From Phocaeicola coprophilus DSM 18228 = JCM 13818 (GTDB taxonomy: Bacteria; Bacteroidota; Bacteroidia; Bacteroidales; Bacteroidaceae), in NCBI RefSeq assembly GCF_000157915.1, contig NZ_EQ973643.1:712353-753697 (forward strand): 41,345 nucleotides of DNA, in the 5' to 3' direction. Both the position numbers and the translations under genes were made by a program. This document shows, piece by piece, positions 17,037 to 25,830 of the stretch. Under the pieces are notes generated by a model, which made no database searches, had not been told where the DNA came from, and saw nothing but the letters and a program-made list of their open reading frames with translations. Positions within the stretch are counted from its first letter, which is position 1; every line of letters begins with the position of its first letter.

Positions 17037-18662
17037 ATGAAACGGTACATTTATCTCCTTATTATATTGAGCCTGTTCAGTAGAAACTTCCTGCATGCCG
17101 GAACATCTGATTTTCCTCAATTATACAAGCAACTGGAACAGGTACTTGCACTGCGACAGGCCACTGCCCTGCACAAAGAAGCACGTATTGACAGTCTCCA
17201 GCAAACAATTCGTCCGGGCATGTCTGCTTCAACCCTTTACCAACTTTACGGCCAGATCTTTGAGGAATATTATGTTTACCGCTCTGACTCTGCTCTTTTC
17301 TATGTCGATCAGGCCGAGAAAATGGCAATCCGCCTCAATGATCTTCAAAAACAACAGCAGTGTATCATCAACCGTTCTCTGCTGCTTGCAACTACAGGCT
17401 ACTTCTCACAAGCCCTTGAGCAGCTCAATGAAATCAATCGCGCACAGGTCGATTCAACCATGTTGCTGAGTTATTATACAGCCTACGAATGGGTATACAG
17501 TGTATGGAGCGAATATTCCAATGACGATGTCTATGCGCCTCAGTTCCGCAAGAAAGAAGTGCTTTATAACGATTCCATGTTACAAGTACTTCCCCGGGAA
17601 AGCAACGAATATTATTACTGGAAAGGAGAACTGAAAGCACGGACCGGCAATCAGCTTGAAGCCCAGCAGGCTTACGAAAAGGCTTTGCAGGGACTGGCAG
17701 TCAACACCCGTCTCTATGCGTGTGTCACTTGTGGTCTGGCCTTTGCCCACAAAAAGCAGGGTAATTTCCGGGAATATGAAAAATATCTGATTCTCTCGTC
17801 GATTTCCGACAACACCTGCCCGTTGAAAGAAAATCTGTCTATGCAGGAGTTGGCTATGTTTCTGTACGAAACTTCAGATCAGGAACTGGAAAAGGCCAAC
17901 CGCTACCTGAATTACTCCATGGAAGATGCCATGTTCTACAACAACCGGCTGCGCATGCTTGAGATTGCCCGGAAGTTTCCTTCCATCGTCAGCTCCTACC
18001 AGCAGAAAAGCAATGACAAGAGTGAACGTCTGACACGTGCCATCTGCTTCATCAGCCTGCTGAGTCTCCTGCTTGCCGTTTCCATCTTCTATATCTACCG
18101 TCAGATGCAACAGCTCGGAAAGCAACGGAAAGCAGTGACCCACATGAACAACCAGCTGACTGAACTCAACAATGAACTGCTACGCACCAATCATATCCGT
18201 GAAGAATACGTAAGCCTGTTTCTTGATCTCTGTGCCGCTTACATCGACAAGCTAAACCGATATCAGGATCTCGTCAAGCGTAAAGTAAAAGCCAAGCAGA
18301 CAGAAGATCTTGCCAAGCTGGCCAACAACAAGATGTCTGAAAATGATGCCAAACATTTCTTCGTAAATTTTGACACTACTTTCCTGACACTTTACCCGAA
18401 CTTCATCAAGGAATTCAATGCCCTGCTCCGTGAAGGAGAAGAAATCATTCCGCAAAAAGGAGAAATTCTCAATACGGAACTGCGTATCTTTGCCCTTGTC
18501 CGATTGGGAATCAAGGACAGTTCACGTATCGCTACCTTATTATTCTATTCACCACAGACAATCTATAATTACCGGACTGCAGTAAGAAACCGTGCACGCG
18601 ACCGGGAATCATTCGAAGAAAAGGTAAAGCAGCTTTGTCCCACCATTGATGAAAGCAAATAA
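17037..18662 (+). CDS. SusR-like membrane-bound transcriptional regulator (DUF6377 type)
   Basis: Single-pass membrane regulator of 541 residues. From the ATG at 17037, a signal peptide (MKRYIYLLIILSLFSRNFLHA) leads into a periplasmic TPR-like helical region (about 25-325; GNQLEAQQAYEKAL and QALEQLNEIN are TPR-like). A transmembrane helix follows at about 334-354. After it come a coiled coil rich in Gln, Leu and Asn (355-390) and a C-terminal LuxR-like HTH (about 480-519, LRIFALVRLGIKDSSRIATL then QTIYNYR). The same order is seen in B. thetaiotaomicron SusR, which senses maltose and activates the sus operon. It is transcribed away from the receptor-GH36 operon. The proposed role, sensing an alpha-galactoside sugar and activating that operon, is inference from position and architecture. 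Confidence 0.8.
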   Translation: MKRYIYLLIILSLFSRNFLHAGTSDFPQLYKQLEQVLALRQATALHKEARIDSLQQTIRPGMSASTLYQLYGQIFEEYYVYRSDSALFYVDQAEKMAIRLNDLQKQQQCIINRSLLLATTGYFSQALEQLNEINRAQVDSTMLLSYYTAYEWVYSVWSEYSNDDVYAPQFRKKEVLYNDSMLQVLPRESNEYYYWKGELKARTGNQLEAQQAYEKALQGLAVNTRLYACVTCGLAFAHKKQGNFREYEKYLILSSISDNTCPLKENLSMQELAMFLYETSDQELEKANRYLNYSMEDAMFYNNRLRMLEIARKFPSIVSSYQQKSNDKSERLTRAICFISLLSLLLAVSIFYIYRQMQQLGKQRKAVTHMNNQLTELNNELLRTNHIREEYVSLFLDLCAAYIDKLNRYQDLVKRKVKAKQTEDLAKLANNKMSENDAKHFFVNFDTTFLTLYPNFIKEFNALLREGEEIIPQKGEILNTELRIFALVRLGIKDSSRIATLLFYSPQTIYNYRTAVRNRARDRESFEEKVKQLCPTIDESK

Positions 18663-18681
18663 GGAAAATCTCCCAGAAAAA

Positions 18682-18765
18682 GCCCGAAACGTTTTTTTAA
18701 AAGCCCGAAGTCTTTTCTTTCATTCGCCGAAACGTTTTTAAAAAAGCTGGAGACGTTTTTTCAAG
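18682..18765. repeat. Degenerate ~21-bp tandem repeats
   Basis: Four imperfect units of 21, 23, 20 and 20 bp (18682-18702, 18703-18725, 18726-18745, 18746-18765). Each starts with a GC-rich gcccg/gctgg and continues into GAAACGTTTTT or a close variant. They fill the space between the stop of the SusR-like gene and the tmRNA terminator. The architecture (GC-rich lead, then GAAAC plus T-run) resembles the 22-bp array at 33507-33726. Confidence 0.5.
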
Positions 18766-18771
18766 AACAGT

Positions 18772-18804
18772 AAAAAAGAAAGGCCACTGAAAATCAGCGA
18801 CCTT
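18772..18804 (-). terminator. Intrinsic terminator of tmRNA
   Basis: On the minus strand AAGGTCGCTGA (18804-18794) pairs with TCAGTGGCCTT (18790-18780) over 11 bp including two G-U pairs, with a 3-nt loop. It is followed by TCTTTTTTA. It lies 13 bp past the mature 3' end of the tmRNA. Confidence 0.8.
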
Positions 18805-18816
18805 CGAACATCTTTG

Positions 18817-19210
18817 TGGAGCTGGAGGGAGTCGAACCCTCGTCCAAACAAGGAAGCCATATGCTTTCTACATGCTTATCTCTGCCTTCGGTTTTCGTGC
18901 ATAAGCAAGACCAGAGCCACCCACTTATGCCTTAGTTCCTAAAATTTCATTCCGGCCGCGGAACAAGACCGAAACTATTCCCGATTTTACTGCACCGCTA
19001 TACCAAACGCTTCGGAACAAGAGCTTTTGAGCGATGTCTCGTTTCCATCACTGTGACGGAAATAAAGCTAATCTACTGTACTTCGATTAAGCAGCGAGAG
19101 CATAATTTTCGTTGCCAGATAATTGTTCAGTAACTGAGATTATAGTGCAAATCACTGACGCACTGCATGCTTACATACCACATCTCTCGCTGTCAAAACC
19201 AAACAACCCC
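18817..19210 (-). ncRNA. ssrA: Transfer-messenger RNA (tmRNA)
   Basis: One-piece tmRNA that rescues stalled ribosomes and adds a degradation tag. The 5' end starts GGGGTTG (19210-19204), followed by the conserved GGTTTTGACAGC. The 3' end is GGTTCGACTCCC (T-arm) and CAGCTCC plus discriminator A at 18817. The ends pair as a 7-bp acceptor stem with two G-U pairs. The next bases are CAA, so the CCA end is not encoded and must be added. The tag frame is 19116-19087 on the minus strand: Gly-Asn-Glu-Asn-Tyr-Ala-Leu-Ala-Ala then TAA, close to tags known from Bacteroidetes. Total length 394 nt. SmpB is not in the window. Confidence 0.95.
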
Positions 19211-19227
19211 AGTTGTGATAATCATTG

Positions 19228-19235
19228 CAAAAGTA
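19228..19235 (-). promoter_or_regulatory. Candidate tmRNA promoter -7 box
   Basis: TACTTTTG on the minus strand fits TAnnTTTG, 18 nt before the mature 5' end. That distance agrees with a short precursor trimmed by RNase P. The -33 position reads TTTT. Confidence 0.5.
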
Positions 19236-19499
19236 ATGATTTCCCCGAACTTCGAAAAACTTTTCCTAGCTTTTCTTTCCGTTTTAATCTTCTTTTACAG
19301 AAAAATCAGGTTCCACACTCTTTCCTTTCTGACATTTCATCCGTATTATTCCCCTCCGGCCCTGCCGTTCCGAAACAACAGAAACGCCCGATTGCCATAT
19401 CCTCTTTGCAAAAGCGACATCCGGTCTATTAAAATAGTGAAATTTTTCAGTAATTAAAGCCAAAGACCGTTTATTCCGCCGCATTTAGCTTCCAAAAGA
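19236..19499. other. Gene-free intergenic stretch
   Basis: AT-rich spacer between the divergent tmRNA and malate dehydrogenase genes. The short open frames on both strands lack start context and recognisable motifs. I see no repeat or strong hairpin in it. Confidence 0.5.
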
Positions 19500-19531
19500 T
19501 TAGTATATACCACAGAACTTTCCTATCTTTG
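19500..19531 (+). promoter_or_regulatory. Promoter of malate dehydrogenase
   Basis: TTAG (19500-19503), 20-nt spacer and TATCTTTG (19524-19531), an exact -7 box with one mismatch in the -33 box. Predicted start near 19538 gives a leader of about 50 nt. Confidence 0.7.
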
Positions 19532-19589
19532 TAGCGCAAGATTAAAACAGGATATACTCTTTTATAACATAACTTAAATAATAAGAATT

Positions 19590-20591
19590 ATGGAATTTGT
19601 AACAAACGAAAAACTTACCATTGTTGGTGCTGCCGGTATGATCGGTTCTAACATGGCTCAGACTGCTATCATGATGGGCTTAACTCCTAACATCTGTTTG
19701 TACGACCCGTACGCTCCAGGTCTGGAAGGTGTTGCTGAAGAATTGTTCCACTGCGGTTTCGAAGGTGTTAACATCACTTTCACTTCAGATATCAAAGAAG
19801 CGCTGACTGGTGCTAAATATATCGTAAACTCAGGTGGTGCAGCTCGTAAAGCTGGTATGACTCGTGAAGACTTGCTGAAAGGTAACGCTGCTATCGCAGA
19901 AGAATTCGGTAAGAACGTTAAACAGTACTGCCCGGATGTAAAACACATCGTTGTTATCTTCAACCCGGCTGACATCACTGGTTTGATCACTCTGTTGTAC
20001 TCTGGTTTGAAACCGGGTCAGGTTACTACTCTGGCTGCTCTTGACTCTACTCGTCTGCGCAGCGAACTGGCTAAACACTTCGGCGTATCTATGGACGCTG
20101 TTGAAAACTGCCGTACTTACGGTGGCCACGGCGAACAGATGGCTGTATTTGCATCAACTGCAAAAGTTAACGGCAAACCGTTGACTGACATCATCGGTAC
20201 TGACGCTCTGACTAAAGAACAGTGGGCTGAAATCCAGCAGAAAGTTACTAAAGGTGGTGCAAACATCATCAACCTGCGCGGTCGTTCTTCATTCCAGAGC
20301 CCGTCATACGTTTCTATCGAAATGATCGGTGCTGCTATGGGTGGTAAAGCATTCCGTTGGCCGGCTGGTACTTACGTTTCTAACGACAAGTACGATCACA
20401 TCATGATGGCTTGGGAAACTTCTATCACAGCTGATGGCTGCCACTGCGCTGAACTGAACGGTACAGCAGAAGAACAGGCTGCTTTGGACAAGAGCTACGA
20501 ACACTTGTGTGCTCTGCGTGACGAAGTAATCGCTATGGGCGTTCTTCCTCCGGTAGCTGAATGGAACAAGCTGAATCCGAACATTAAGTAA
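19590..20591 (+). CDS. mdh: Malate dehydrogenase
   Basis: Cytoplasmic NAD-dependent enzyme interconverting malate and oxaloacetate. In Bacteroides it sits on the reductive branch from oxaloacetate toward fumarate and succinate. The 333-residue protein has the Rossmann loop GAAGMIGS at 13-20 and Arg86 in GGAARKAG for substrate binding. Asp152 and Arg155 in LDSTRLRS and the catalytic His180 in YGGHGEQ are in place. The coding sequence is unusually uniform in codon choice (GGT, GCT, CTG, GTT, AAC dominate), unlike its neighbours, which suggests very high expression. It is monocistronic between a promoter at 19500 and a terminator at 20613. It is longer than many bacterial MDHs; the LDH/MDH family assignment is firm. 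Confidence 0.93.
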   Translation: MEFVTNEKLTIVGAAGMIGSNMAQTAIMMGLTPNICLYDPYAPGLEGVAEELFHCGFEGVNITFTSDIKEALTGAKYIVNSGGAARKAGMTREDLLKGNAAIAEEFGKNVKQYCPDVKHIVVIFNPADITGLITLLYSGLKPGQVTTLAALDSTRLRSELAKHFGVSMDAVENCRTYGGHGEQMAVFASTAKVNGKPLTDIIGTDALTKEQWAEIQQKVTKGGANIINLRGRSSFQSPSYVSIEMIGAAMGGKAFRWPAGTYVSNDKYDHIMMAWETSITADGCHCAELNGTAEEQAALDKSYEHLCALRDEVIAMGVLPPVAEWNKLNPNIK

Positions 20592-20612
20592 TCGAAACTT
20601 AATCACCTCTAT

Positions 20613-20652
20613 AAAAAGGGCTGAAGGGAACATTTCCTTTCAACCCTTTTTT
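20613..20652 (+). terminator. Intrinsic terminator of mdh
   Basis: AAAAAGGG, TGAA and GGAA on the left pair with TTCC, TTCA and CCCTTTTTT on the right, with small bulges and a CAT loop. The right arm ends in a six-T run, and the A-rich left arm makes it potentially bidirectional. Confidence 0.85.
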
Positions 20653-20766
20653 CATATCCTGCCCACAATTTGTATTTTTTCATAAAAAACGTATTCTTAA
20701 CCAAATACGATGAACCTTTTGACAGACTTTCCGTTATATAGAATTTAAAATTACACGACGGAAACC

Positions 20767-22344
20767 ATGACACTCTCTAAAACCTTTATCCTGATCAGTC
20801 TGTCATTCTCTTCCCAGTTGCTGCATGCACATTCCAATTCCGACAGTCTGTACATACACTACAAAGATTCACAACTCCTTAACCGGACAACCCGCCCTAC
20901 CCTGCAAGTAAACGCACGCGAAAGTTTTCGGAAAGAATTCTCTTATATGGGAATCCCGTTCATAGCTTCCGGTCTGATCGTCAAAAAAAGAAACAGTGAC
21001 TTCCGTACATTACGCAACCGGTTTCAACCAGCTTTTCATCTGCGCTATGATGACTACACACAATATGTTCCGCTGGCTGCCACCTGGGGACTGAAACTGG
21101 CTGGACTGGAAGGACGAAGTTCATGGAAGGAACTGACAGTCAGCAATGTCTTTTCCGCCGCTCTCATGGCTGGTTTTGTCAACGCACTGAAATATACCAC
21201 AAAAGAAACCCGACCGGACAATTCTTCAAACAACTCGTTTCCATCCGGACACACAGCCACTGCCTTTATGTGTGCCACCATCCTTCATAAGGAATACGGG
21301 ATGATCAGTCCCTGGTTTAGTATCGGAGGATATACGTTTGCCGGACTGACAGGCATTACCCGTCAGCTGAACAACCGGCATTGGATCGGTGACGTACTGG
21401 TGGGAGCAGGTATCGGAATGATTTCGACCGATTTGGGTTATTTCCTGTCAGATCTGATATTCAAGCGGAAATATACGGATACATGGAAAGGAAAAACAGA
21501 TTATGACCGCTATGATGCACCTTCTTTTCTGAGTTTCAGTATGGGAGCAGCCTCAGGCCCATCCCTTCTGCGCACGGCTGAACTGTATGATACGGAAAAC
21601 GGCTCTCCACTAGGGATGAAGCTTAAAGCAGGAACCGCTACGACAGTCAGCATAGAAGGCGCTTATTTTTTCAATACATACTTCGGAATAGGTGGACGAC
21701 TGAAAGTAGCTACGCTTCCAATAATCGCGGACATCCCGGAAGAAAACAAGAAATTTTTCGATATGGATGGTGACCGATATCAGGGAGCTCCGGTCAACAT
21801 GTTCCTGCTTGACGGTCTGGAATCAGACCACCTCGGTATGTTTGATATGGATTTGGGAGTATATGGTTCTTATCCGGTCAGCCGCCATTTCCTCATTGGA
21901 AGCAAATTGCTGATAGGACGAAGAATGAATGCCAATTTCAGTCTGAATTCCGTCTGCCGGATCAATCCTCAGATTTTTGATCGCAGAATTGTCAGTGAGG
22001 AAGCCTACAAACAATTTTATCAGGAAGATGTAACGTACTATATGCAACAGGAAGATCTGACACACGAAGACTTGTTACAGAATCAGTATGTGGACGATGA
22101 CTTCCTGAGTATCCGGAAAAGTTCTACCTGGAAAATAGGAACCGGAATCTCATTGACCTACCGCTATAAAGAAGACGCTGCTTTCCGGCTGTTCTGTGAT
22201 TATGATTTTGCTTCTCCCCGGCTGACTTACGATCTGAAAAATACATGGACAGATGAAGAGGGGAAGCGGCCTTCCCGTTCCTACAGCCGCCGCACTCCCA
22301 TGCATAATGTCACATTCGGAGGGGCCATCGTCTTCGTTTTCTGA
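20767..22344 (+). CDS. PAP2-family phosphatase fused to a probable outer-membrane barrel
   Basis: Protein of 525 residues in two parts. After a signal-like start, residues about 90-230 form a PAP2/lipid phosphatase domain with all three motifs. They are K142-x6-R149-P150 (KYTTKETRP), FPSGHT (158-163, H162) and R199-x5-H205-x3-D209 (TRQLNNRHWIGD). Residues about 250-525 contain no further helices. They consist of alternating hydrophobic strands (VSIEGAYFFN, YFGIGGRLKV, FLIGSKLLIG, GTGISLTYRY) and end with GAIVFVF, a C-terminal Phe typical of outer-membrane barrels. This suggests a phosphatase anchored at or in the outer membrane, perhaps acting on lipid A or undecaprenyl or phospholipid phosphates. 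The substrate is unknown. It lies alone between mdh and dnaG. Confidence 0.8.
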   Translation: MTLSKTFILISLSFSSQLLHAHSNSDSLYIHYKDSQLLNRTTRPTLQVNARESFRKEFSYMGIPFIASGLIVKKRNSDFRTLRNRFQPAFHLRYDDYTQYVPLAATWGLKLAGLEGRSSWKELTVSNVFSAALMAGFVNALKYTTKETRPDNSSNNSFPSGHTATAFMCATILHKEYGMISPWFSIGGYTFAGLTGITRQLNNRHWIGDVLVGAGIGMISTDLGYFLSDLIFKRKYTDTWKGKTDYDRYDAPSFLSFSMGAASGPSLLRTAELYDTENGSPLGMKLKAGTATTVSIEGAYFFNTYFGIGGRLKVATLPIIADIPEENKKFFDMDGDRYQGAPVNMFLLDGLESDHLGMFDMDLGVYGSYPVSRHFLIGSKLLIGRRMNANFSLNSVCRINPQIFDRRIVSEEAYKQFYQEDVTYYMQQEDLTHEDLLQNQYVDDDFLSIRKSSTWKIGTGISLTYRYKEDAAFRLFCDYDFASPRLTYDLKNTWTDEEGKRPSRSYSRRTPMHNVTFGGAIVFVF

Positions 22345-22395
22345 ACTGAAAGTCGTTGCACATTCTACTTATTTTTATTATTTTCGCCTCCCGAT

Positions 22396-24603
22396 ATGAT
22401 AGACCAAGCCACCATAGACCGTATTCTTGATGCCGCCCAGATTGTGGATGTGGTATCTGAGTTCGTGACTCTTCGCCGCAGAGGAGTCAACTATATCGGA
22501 CTGTGCCCCTTTCATAACGAAAAGACTCCTTCATTCAGCGTATCACCCAGTAAAGGTCTTTGCAAGTGTTTCAGTTGCGGAAAAGGAGGAAACGTGGTTC
22601 ATTTTATCATGGAACACGAGCAGCTTACCTATTATGAAGCACTGAAATGGCTGGCTAGAAAGTATAACATTGAAATCAAAGAACGCGAACTGACTGATGA
22701 AGAAAAACAGGCACACAGCCTGCGCGAAAGTCTGTTCGTGGTAAACCAATATGCGGCCGAGTATTTTCAGGACATTCTTTACAACAACATTGACGGGCAG
22801 CGTATCGGTATGACCTATTTGCGGGGACGAGGATTCCGCGATGATATCATCAAGAAGTTCCAGCTCGGTTACAGCACAGACAGCCATGATGCCCTGGCCA
22901 AAGCTACCATTCAGAAAGGATATAAAGCCGACTATCTGGTAAAGACCGGACTCTGCTATCGCAAAGATGATGGCTCGCTGAGAGACCGGTTCTGGGGACG
23001 CGTCATTTTCCCTGTACATACGCTTTCGGGCAAGGTAGTGGCTTTCGGAGGCCGTGTGCTCAATGCGGCTACCAAAAACGTGCAGATGAAGTACGTAAAC
23101 TCCCCTGAATCGGAAATATACCACAAGAGCCGCGAACTCTACGGTATCTACTTTGCCAAGCAGGCCATTGTCCGTCAGGACCGCTGCTTTCTGGTAGAAG
23201 GATATACCGATGTCATTTCCATGCATCAAAGTGGTATTGAAAATGTCGTTGCCTCATCGGGTACGGCACTGACAGCCGAACAGATACGGATGATCCATCG
23301 CTTCACCAATAACATCACTGTACTCTATGATGGTGACGGCGCCGGAATCAAAGCCAGTATCCGGGGTATTGACATGCTGCTGGAAGAAGGGATGAACGTA
23401 AAAGTCTGCCTGCTTCCTGACGGAGACGATCCGGACAGCTTTGCCCGGAAACATAATGCAACGGATTATCAGGCATATATCAACGGACATGAAGTAGATT
23501 TCATCCGTTTCAAGACCGACCTGCTGATGGAAGAAGCCGGAAAGGATCCGATCAAACGGGCCTCTCTGATTTCAAGCATTGTCAAGAGTATTTCTGTCAT
23601 ACCGGATGCCATCGTGCGTTCTGTATATATCCGTGAATGCAGCCAGATGTTGCAGATGGAAGAGAAGATCCTGGTGGAAGCGACAGCAAAACTTATTGAA
23701 CAGGCTCGCGAAACCCGGTTCAAGGAAGAACAACGCCGCCAGCAACGGGAATCCCGTCAGCAGACAACAGCCTACCATACAGAAAGTACAACCGGAAATA
23801 ACACATATATTCCCGTTCCCTCTCCTGCTGAACCTCCGGCAGAGAATCTGGTTCCTGTGCCTCCCACATCGGAATTCTTGCCGGAAGAATATGGAAGTCA
23901 GCCGGTTTTGCCAGAAAACATACCTCCGTTTACTCCAGAAGACGCAGCAGCCTCCTTGCCTGCGGCAGACATCACTCCAGCAGAAGCTCCGGAATCATCC
24001 CCAGCTTACACTTCTTATATACCTCTGGAAGGGAATGAGAAAAAAGTCTTTTATGCCAAAGAGGAAGAACTGGTACGGATGCTGATCAGATACGGAGAAA
24101 AGATCATGTGTTATCTGGAAGACGAAAACGGAGAAGAGCGGCCGCTCACAGTAACCGAATACATTGCATCCGAACTGAAAGAAGACGAACTTCAGTTCCA
24201 TGATCCTCTGCACCGCCTCATCCTGAAAGAAGCGGAAGCCCATCTGCATGACAACGGATTTACCACAGAACGTTACTTCATTGCACATCCGGATCCGGCC
24301 ATCAGCAAACTGGCTGCCGATCTGGCCAGTGAACGGTATCAGCTCAGCAAATATCATTCCAAGAACCAGAAAATAATAACAGACGAAGAACGTCTCTACG
24401 AACTGGTTCCCCGCCTGCTTCTGGATTTCAAGCTAGCCATTGTGGAAGAAGAAATGAAACACACCCTACAGGCATTGAGCAATCCGGCAATAGCCAATGA
24501 TCCGGAACAATGTCTTGCCATCATGCAGCGCTACAAGGAATTACAGCAAACACAGAGCCTGATGGCTCAAAATGCCGGCGACCGTGTAGTCCTGAAAGCG
24601 TAG
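22396..24603 (+). CDS. dnaG: DNA primase
   Basis: Synthesises RNA primers at the replication fork. The 735-residue protein has the N-terminal CHC2 zinc finger (C37, H40, C58, C61) and the catalytic RNAP/TOPRIM core with E268 (LVEGYTD) and D312/D314 (YDGDGAG). EGYTDVISMHQSGIENVV and SSGTALT flank the active site. A low-complexity linker rich in Pro, Glu and Ser (about 465-545) joins the core to a C-terminal helical region, presumably the DnaB-binding domain. This linker makes it longer than E. coli DnaG. It starts 51 bp after the PAP2 gene and ends 12 bp from the convergent folE stop, so the two genes share almost no 3' spacer. Confidence 0.96.
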   Translation: MIDQATIDRILDAAQIVDVVSEFVTLRRRGVNYIGLCPFHNEKTPSFSVSPSKGLCKCFSCGKGGNVVHFIMEHEQLTYYEALKWLARKYNIEIKERELTDEEKQAHSLRESLFVVNQYAAEYFQDILYNNIDGQRIGMTYLRGRGFRDDIIKKFQLGYSTDSHDALAKATIQKGYKADYLVKTGLCYRKDDGSLRDRFWGRVIFPVHTLSGKVVAFGGRVLNAATKNVQMKYVNSPESEIYHKSRELYGIYFAKQAIVRQDRCFLVEGYTDVISMHQSGIENVVASSGTALTAEQIRMIHRFTNNITVLYDGDGAGIKASIRGIDMLLEEGMNVKVCLLPDGDDPDSFARKHNATDYQAYINGHEVDFIRFKTDLLMEEAGKDPIKRASLISSIVKSISVIPDAIVRSVYIRECSQMLQMEEKILVEATAKLIEQARETRFKEEQRRQQRESRQQTTAYHTESTTGNNTYIPVPSPAEPPAENLVPVPPTSEFLPEEYGSQPVLPENIPPFTPEDAAASLPAADITPAEAPESSPAYTSYIPLEGNEKKVFYAKEEELVRMLIRYGEKIMCYLEDENGEERPLTVTEYIASELKEDELQFHDPLHRLILKEAEAHLHDNGFTTERYFIAHPDPAISKLAADLASERYQLSKYHSKNQKIITDEERLYELVPRLLLDFKLAIVEEEMKHTLQALSNPAIANDPEQCLAIMQRYKELQQTQSLMAQNAGDRVVLKA

Positions 24604-24615
24604 GATGTGCCCTGC

Positions 24616-25209
24616 TTATTGTCTGTTACGGATCAGATTCATAAACTCTTCACGAGTCTTTGCCTGATTGAATGCTCCGGTAAAATCAGACGTAGTGGTC
24701 ACAGAGTTTTGTTTCTCTACTCCCCGCATCTGCATACACATATGCTTAGCCTCCACAACAACCATTACACCTAATGGATTTAAAGTTTCCTGGATGCATT
24801 CCTTGATTTGCAAGGTCATACGTTCCTGCACCTGCAGACGATGGGAAAAGATGTCTACAACACGGGCAATCTTGCTTAAACCAGTAATATAGCCATTTGG
24901 AATATAAGCCACGTGTGCTTTGCCATAGAAAGGCAGCATGTGATGTTCACACATCGAAAAGAAATCTATGTCCTTAACGATGACCATCTGGCTATAAGGT
25001 TCCTTAAACTTCGCAGCATTCAGCACAGCTTTCGGATCAACCTCATAACCGCGGGTTAAAGTCAGCATGGCTTTTGCCACACGTTCCGGAGTCTTCAGCA
25101 GTCCTTCACGTTCCGGATCTTCTCCCAGCAAGGACAGAATTTCCTTGTAATGGGACATCAGTTTAGCCACTCTCTCTTCAGGCCAGTTCACCAAGTTTGT
25201 ATCAATCAT
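24616..25209 (-). CDS. folE: GTP cyclohydrolase I
   Basis: Converts GTP to dihydroneopterin triphosphate, the first step of folate synthesis. The 197-residue length is normal for type I. Zinc ligands are C87 and H90 in MCEHHMLPF and C158 in [27 protein letters not shown] (about 102-119), RLQVQERMT and the [11 protein letters not shown] tail (about 170-180) are family signatures. It is the last gene of the minus-strand cluster, 11 bp after the SPOR-domain gene. Confidence 0.96.
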   Translation of the reverse strand: MIDTNLVNWPEERVAKLMSHYKEILSLLGEDPEREGLLKTPERVAKAMLTLTRGYEVDPKAVLNAAKFKEPYSQMVIVKDIDFFSMCEHHMLPFYGKAHVAYIPNGYITGLSKIARVVDIFSHRLQVQERMTLQIKECIQETLNPLGVMVVVEAKHMCMQMRGVEKQNSVTTTSDFTGAFNQAKTREEFMNLIRNRQ

Positions 25210-25220
25210 CGTTGTTCGGT

Positions 25221-25682
25221 TTATTCAATAGGGATATTAATCTGTTCACGCACAATGGCAACTTCTTTAAAGTTACCGGTACTTTTCAGCTTACGCATAG
25301 CTACATGTGCTTCTTCTATACTCTTAAAGTCGCCTACACGACATAACCAGCGGGGAGGTTGAAAGTAGGTATAAACCGGCATCTCAGGGAATTCTTCTTT
25401 CACCTTCTCTGCCACACGGTTAGCCTCATTACGGGCTTGCCGGGAGTTGTTGCCTGCATACACCTGCACACGGAAACCTCTGCTTTTCAGTGTACGCTGT
25501 GCCTCAGTTGCAGTAGCCTTCACATAACGCGAACCAATCAGTGCCGTTATGCCGGCATCCTGATGTACTGTTACCTTACCTTGTCCGGGACGGTCGGTCT
25601 GCAAGCTTTCCACAATATTCCGCTGTGCACTCGCCGCAGTAACAGATAAAAGAAAAATAAGAGACAATAGATATTTAATCAT
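25221..25682 (-). CDS. SPOR-domain periplasmic protein
   Basis: Exported protein of 153 residues with a signal peptide ([19 protein letters not shown], cleavage near A19-Q20). A SPOR domain fills the C-terminal half, from [20 protein letters not shown] (about 69-88) to [20 protein letters not shown] (about 114-133). SPOR domains bind septal peptidoglycan stripped of stem peptides, so a cell-envelope or division role is likely. Known FtsN-like proteins also carry a transmembrane anchor, which this one lacks apart from the signal peptide. It lies 148 bp after tpiA and 11 bp before folE. Confidence 0.85.
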   Translation of the reverse strand: MIKYLLSLIFLLSVTAASAQRNIVESLQTDRPGQGKVTVHQDAGITALIGSRYVKATATEAQRTLKSRGFRVQVYAGNNSRQARNEANRVAEKVKEEFPEMPVYTYFQPPRWLCRVGDFKSIEEAHVAMRKLKSTGNFKEVAIVREQINIPIE

Positions 25683-25830
25683 AGCCGGATTGTTATTTGT
25701 ATTGACAAAGAGAATATTCTTTTCTCATATTGATTCGGGAACTCCTTCCGAAGTCCGTCTTTGTGTAAAACAGAAGTCGGAGAGGGTTTATCATATCCCT
25801 CCCCAACTTTGTTTGTCTTATCAGTTCAGA

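Noticed and set aside
19112-19484. Small open frames near and upstream of tmRNA
   Set aside because: They overlap the tmRNA gene or AT-rich spacer, lack start context and have no conserved motif.
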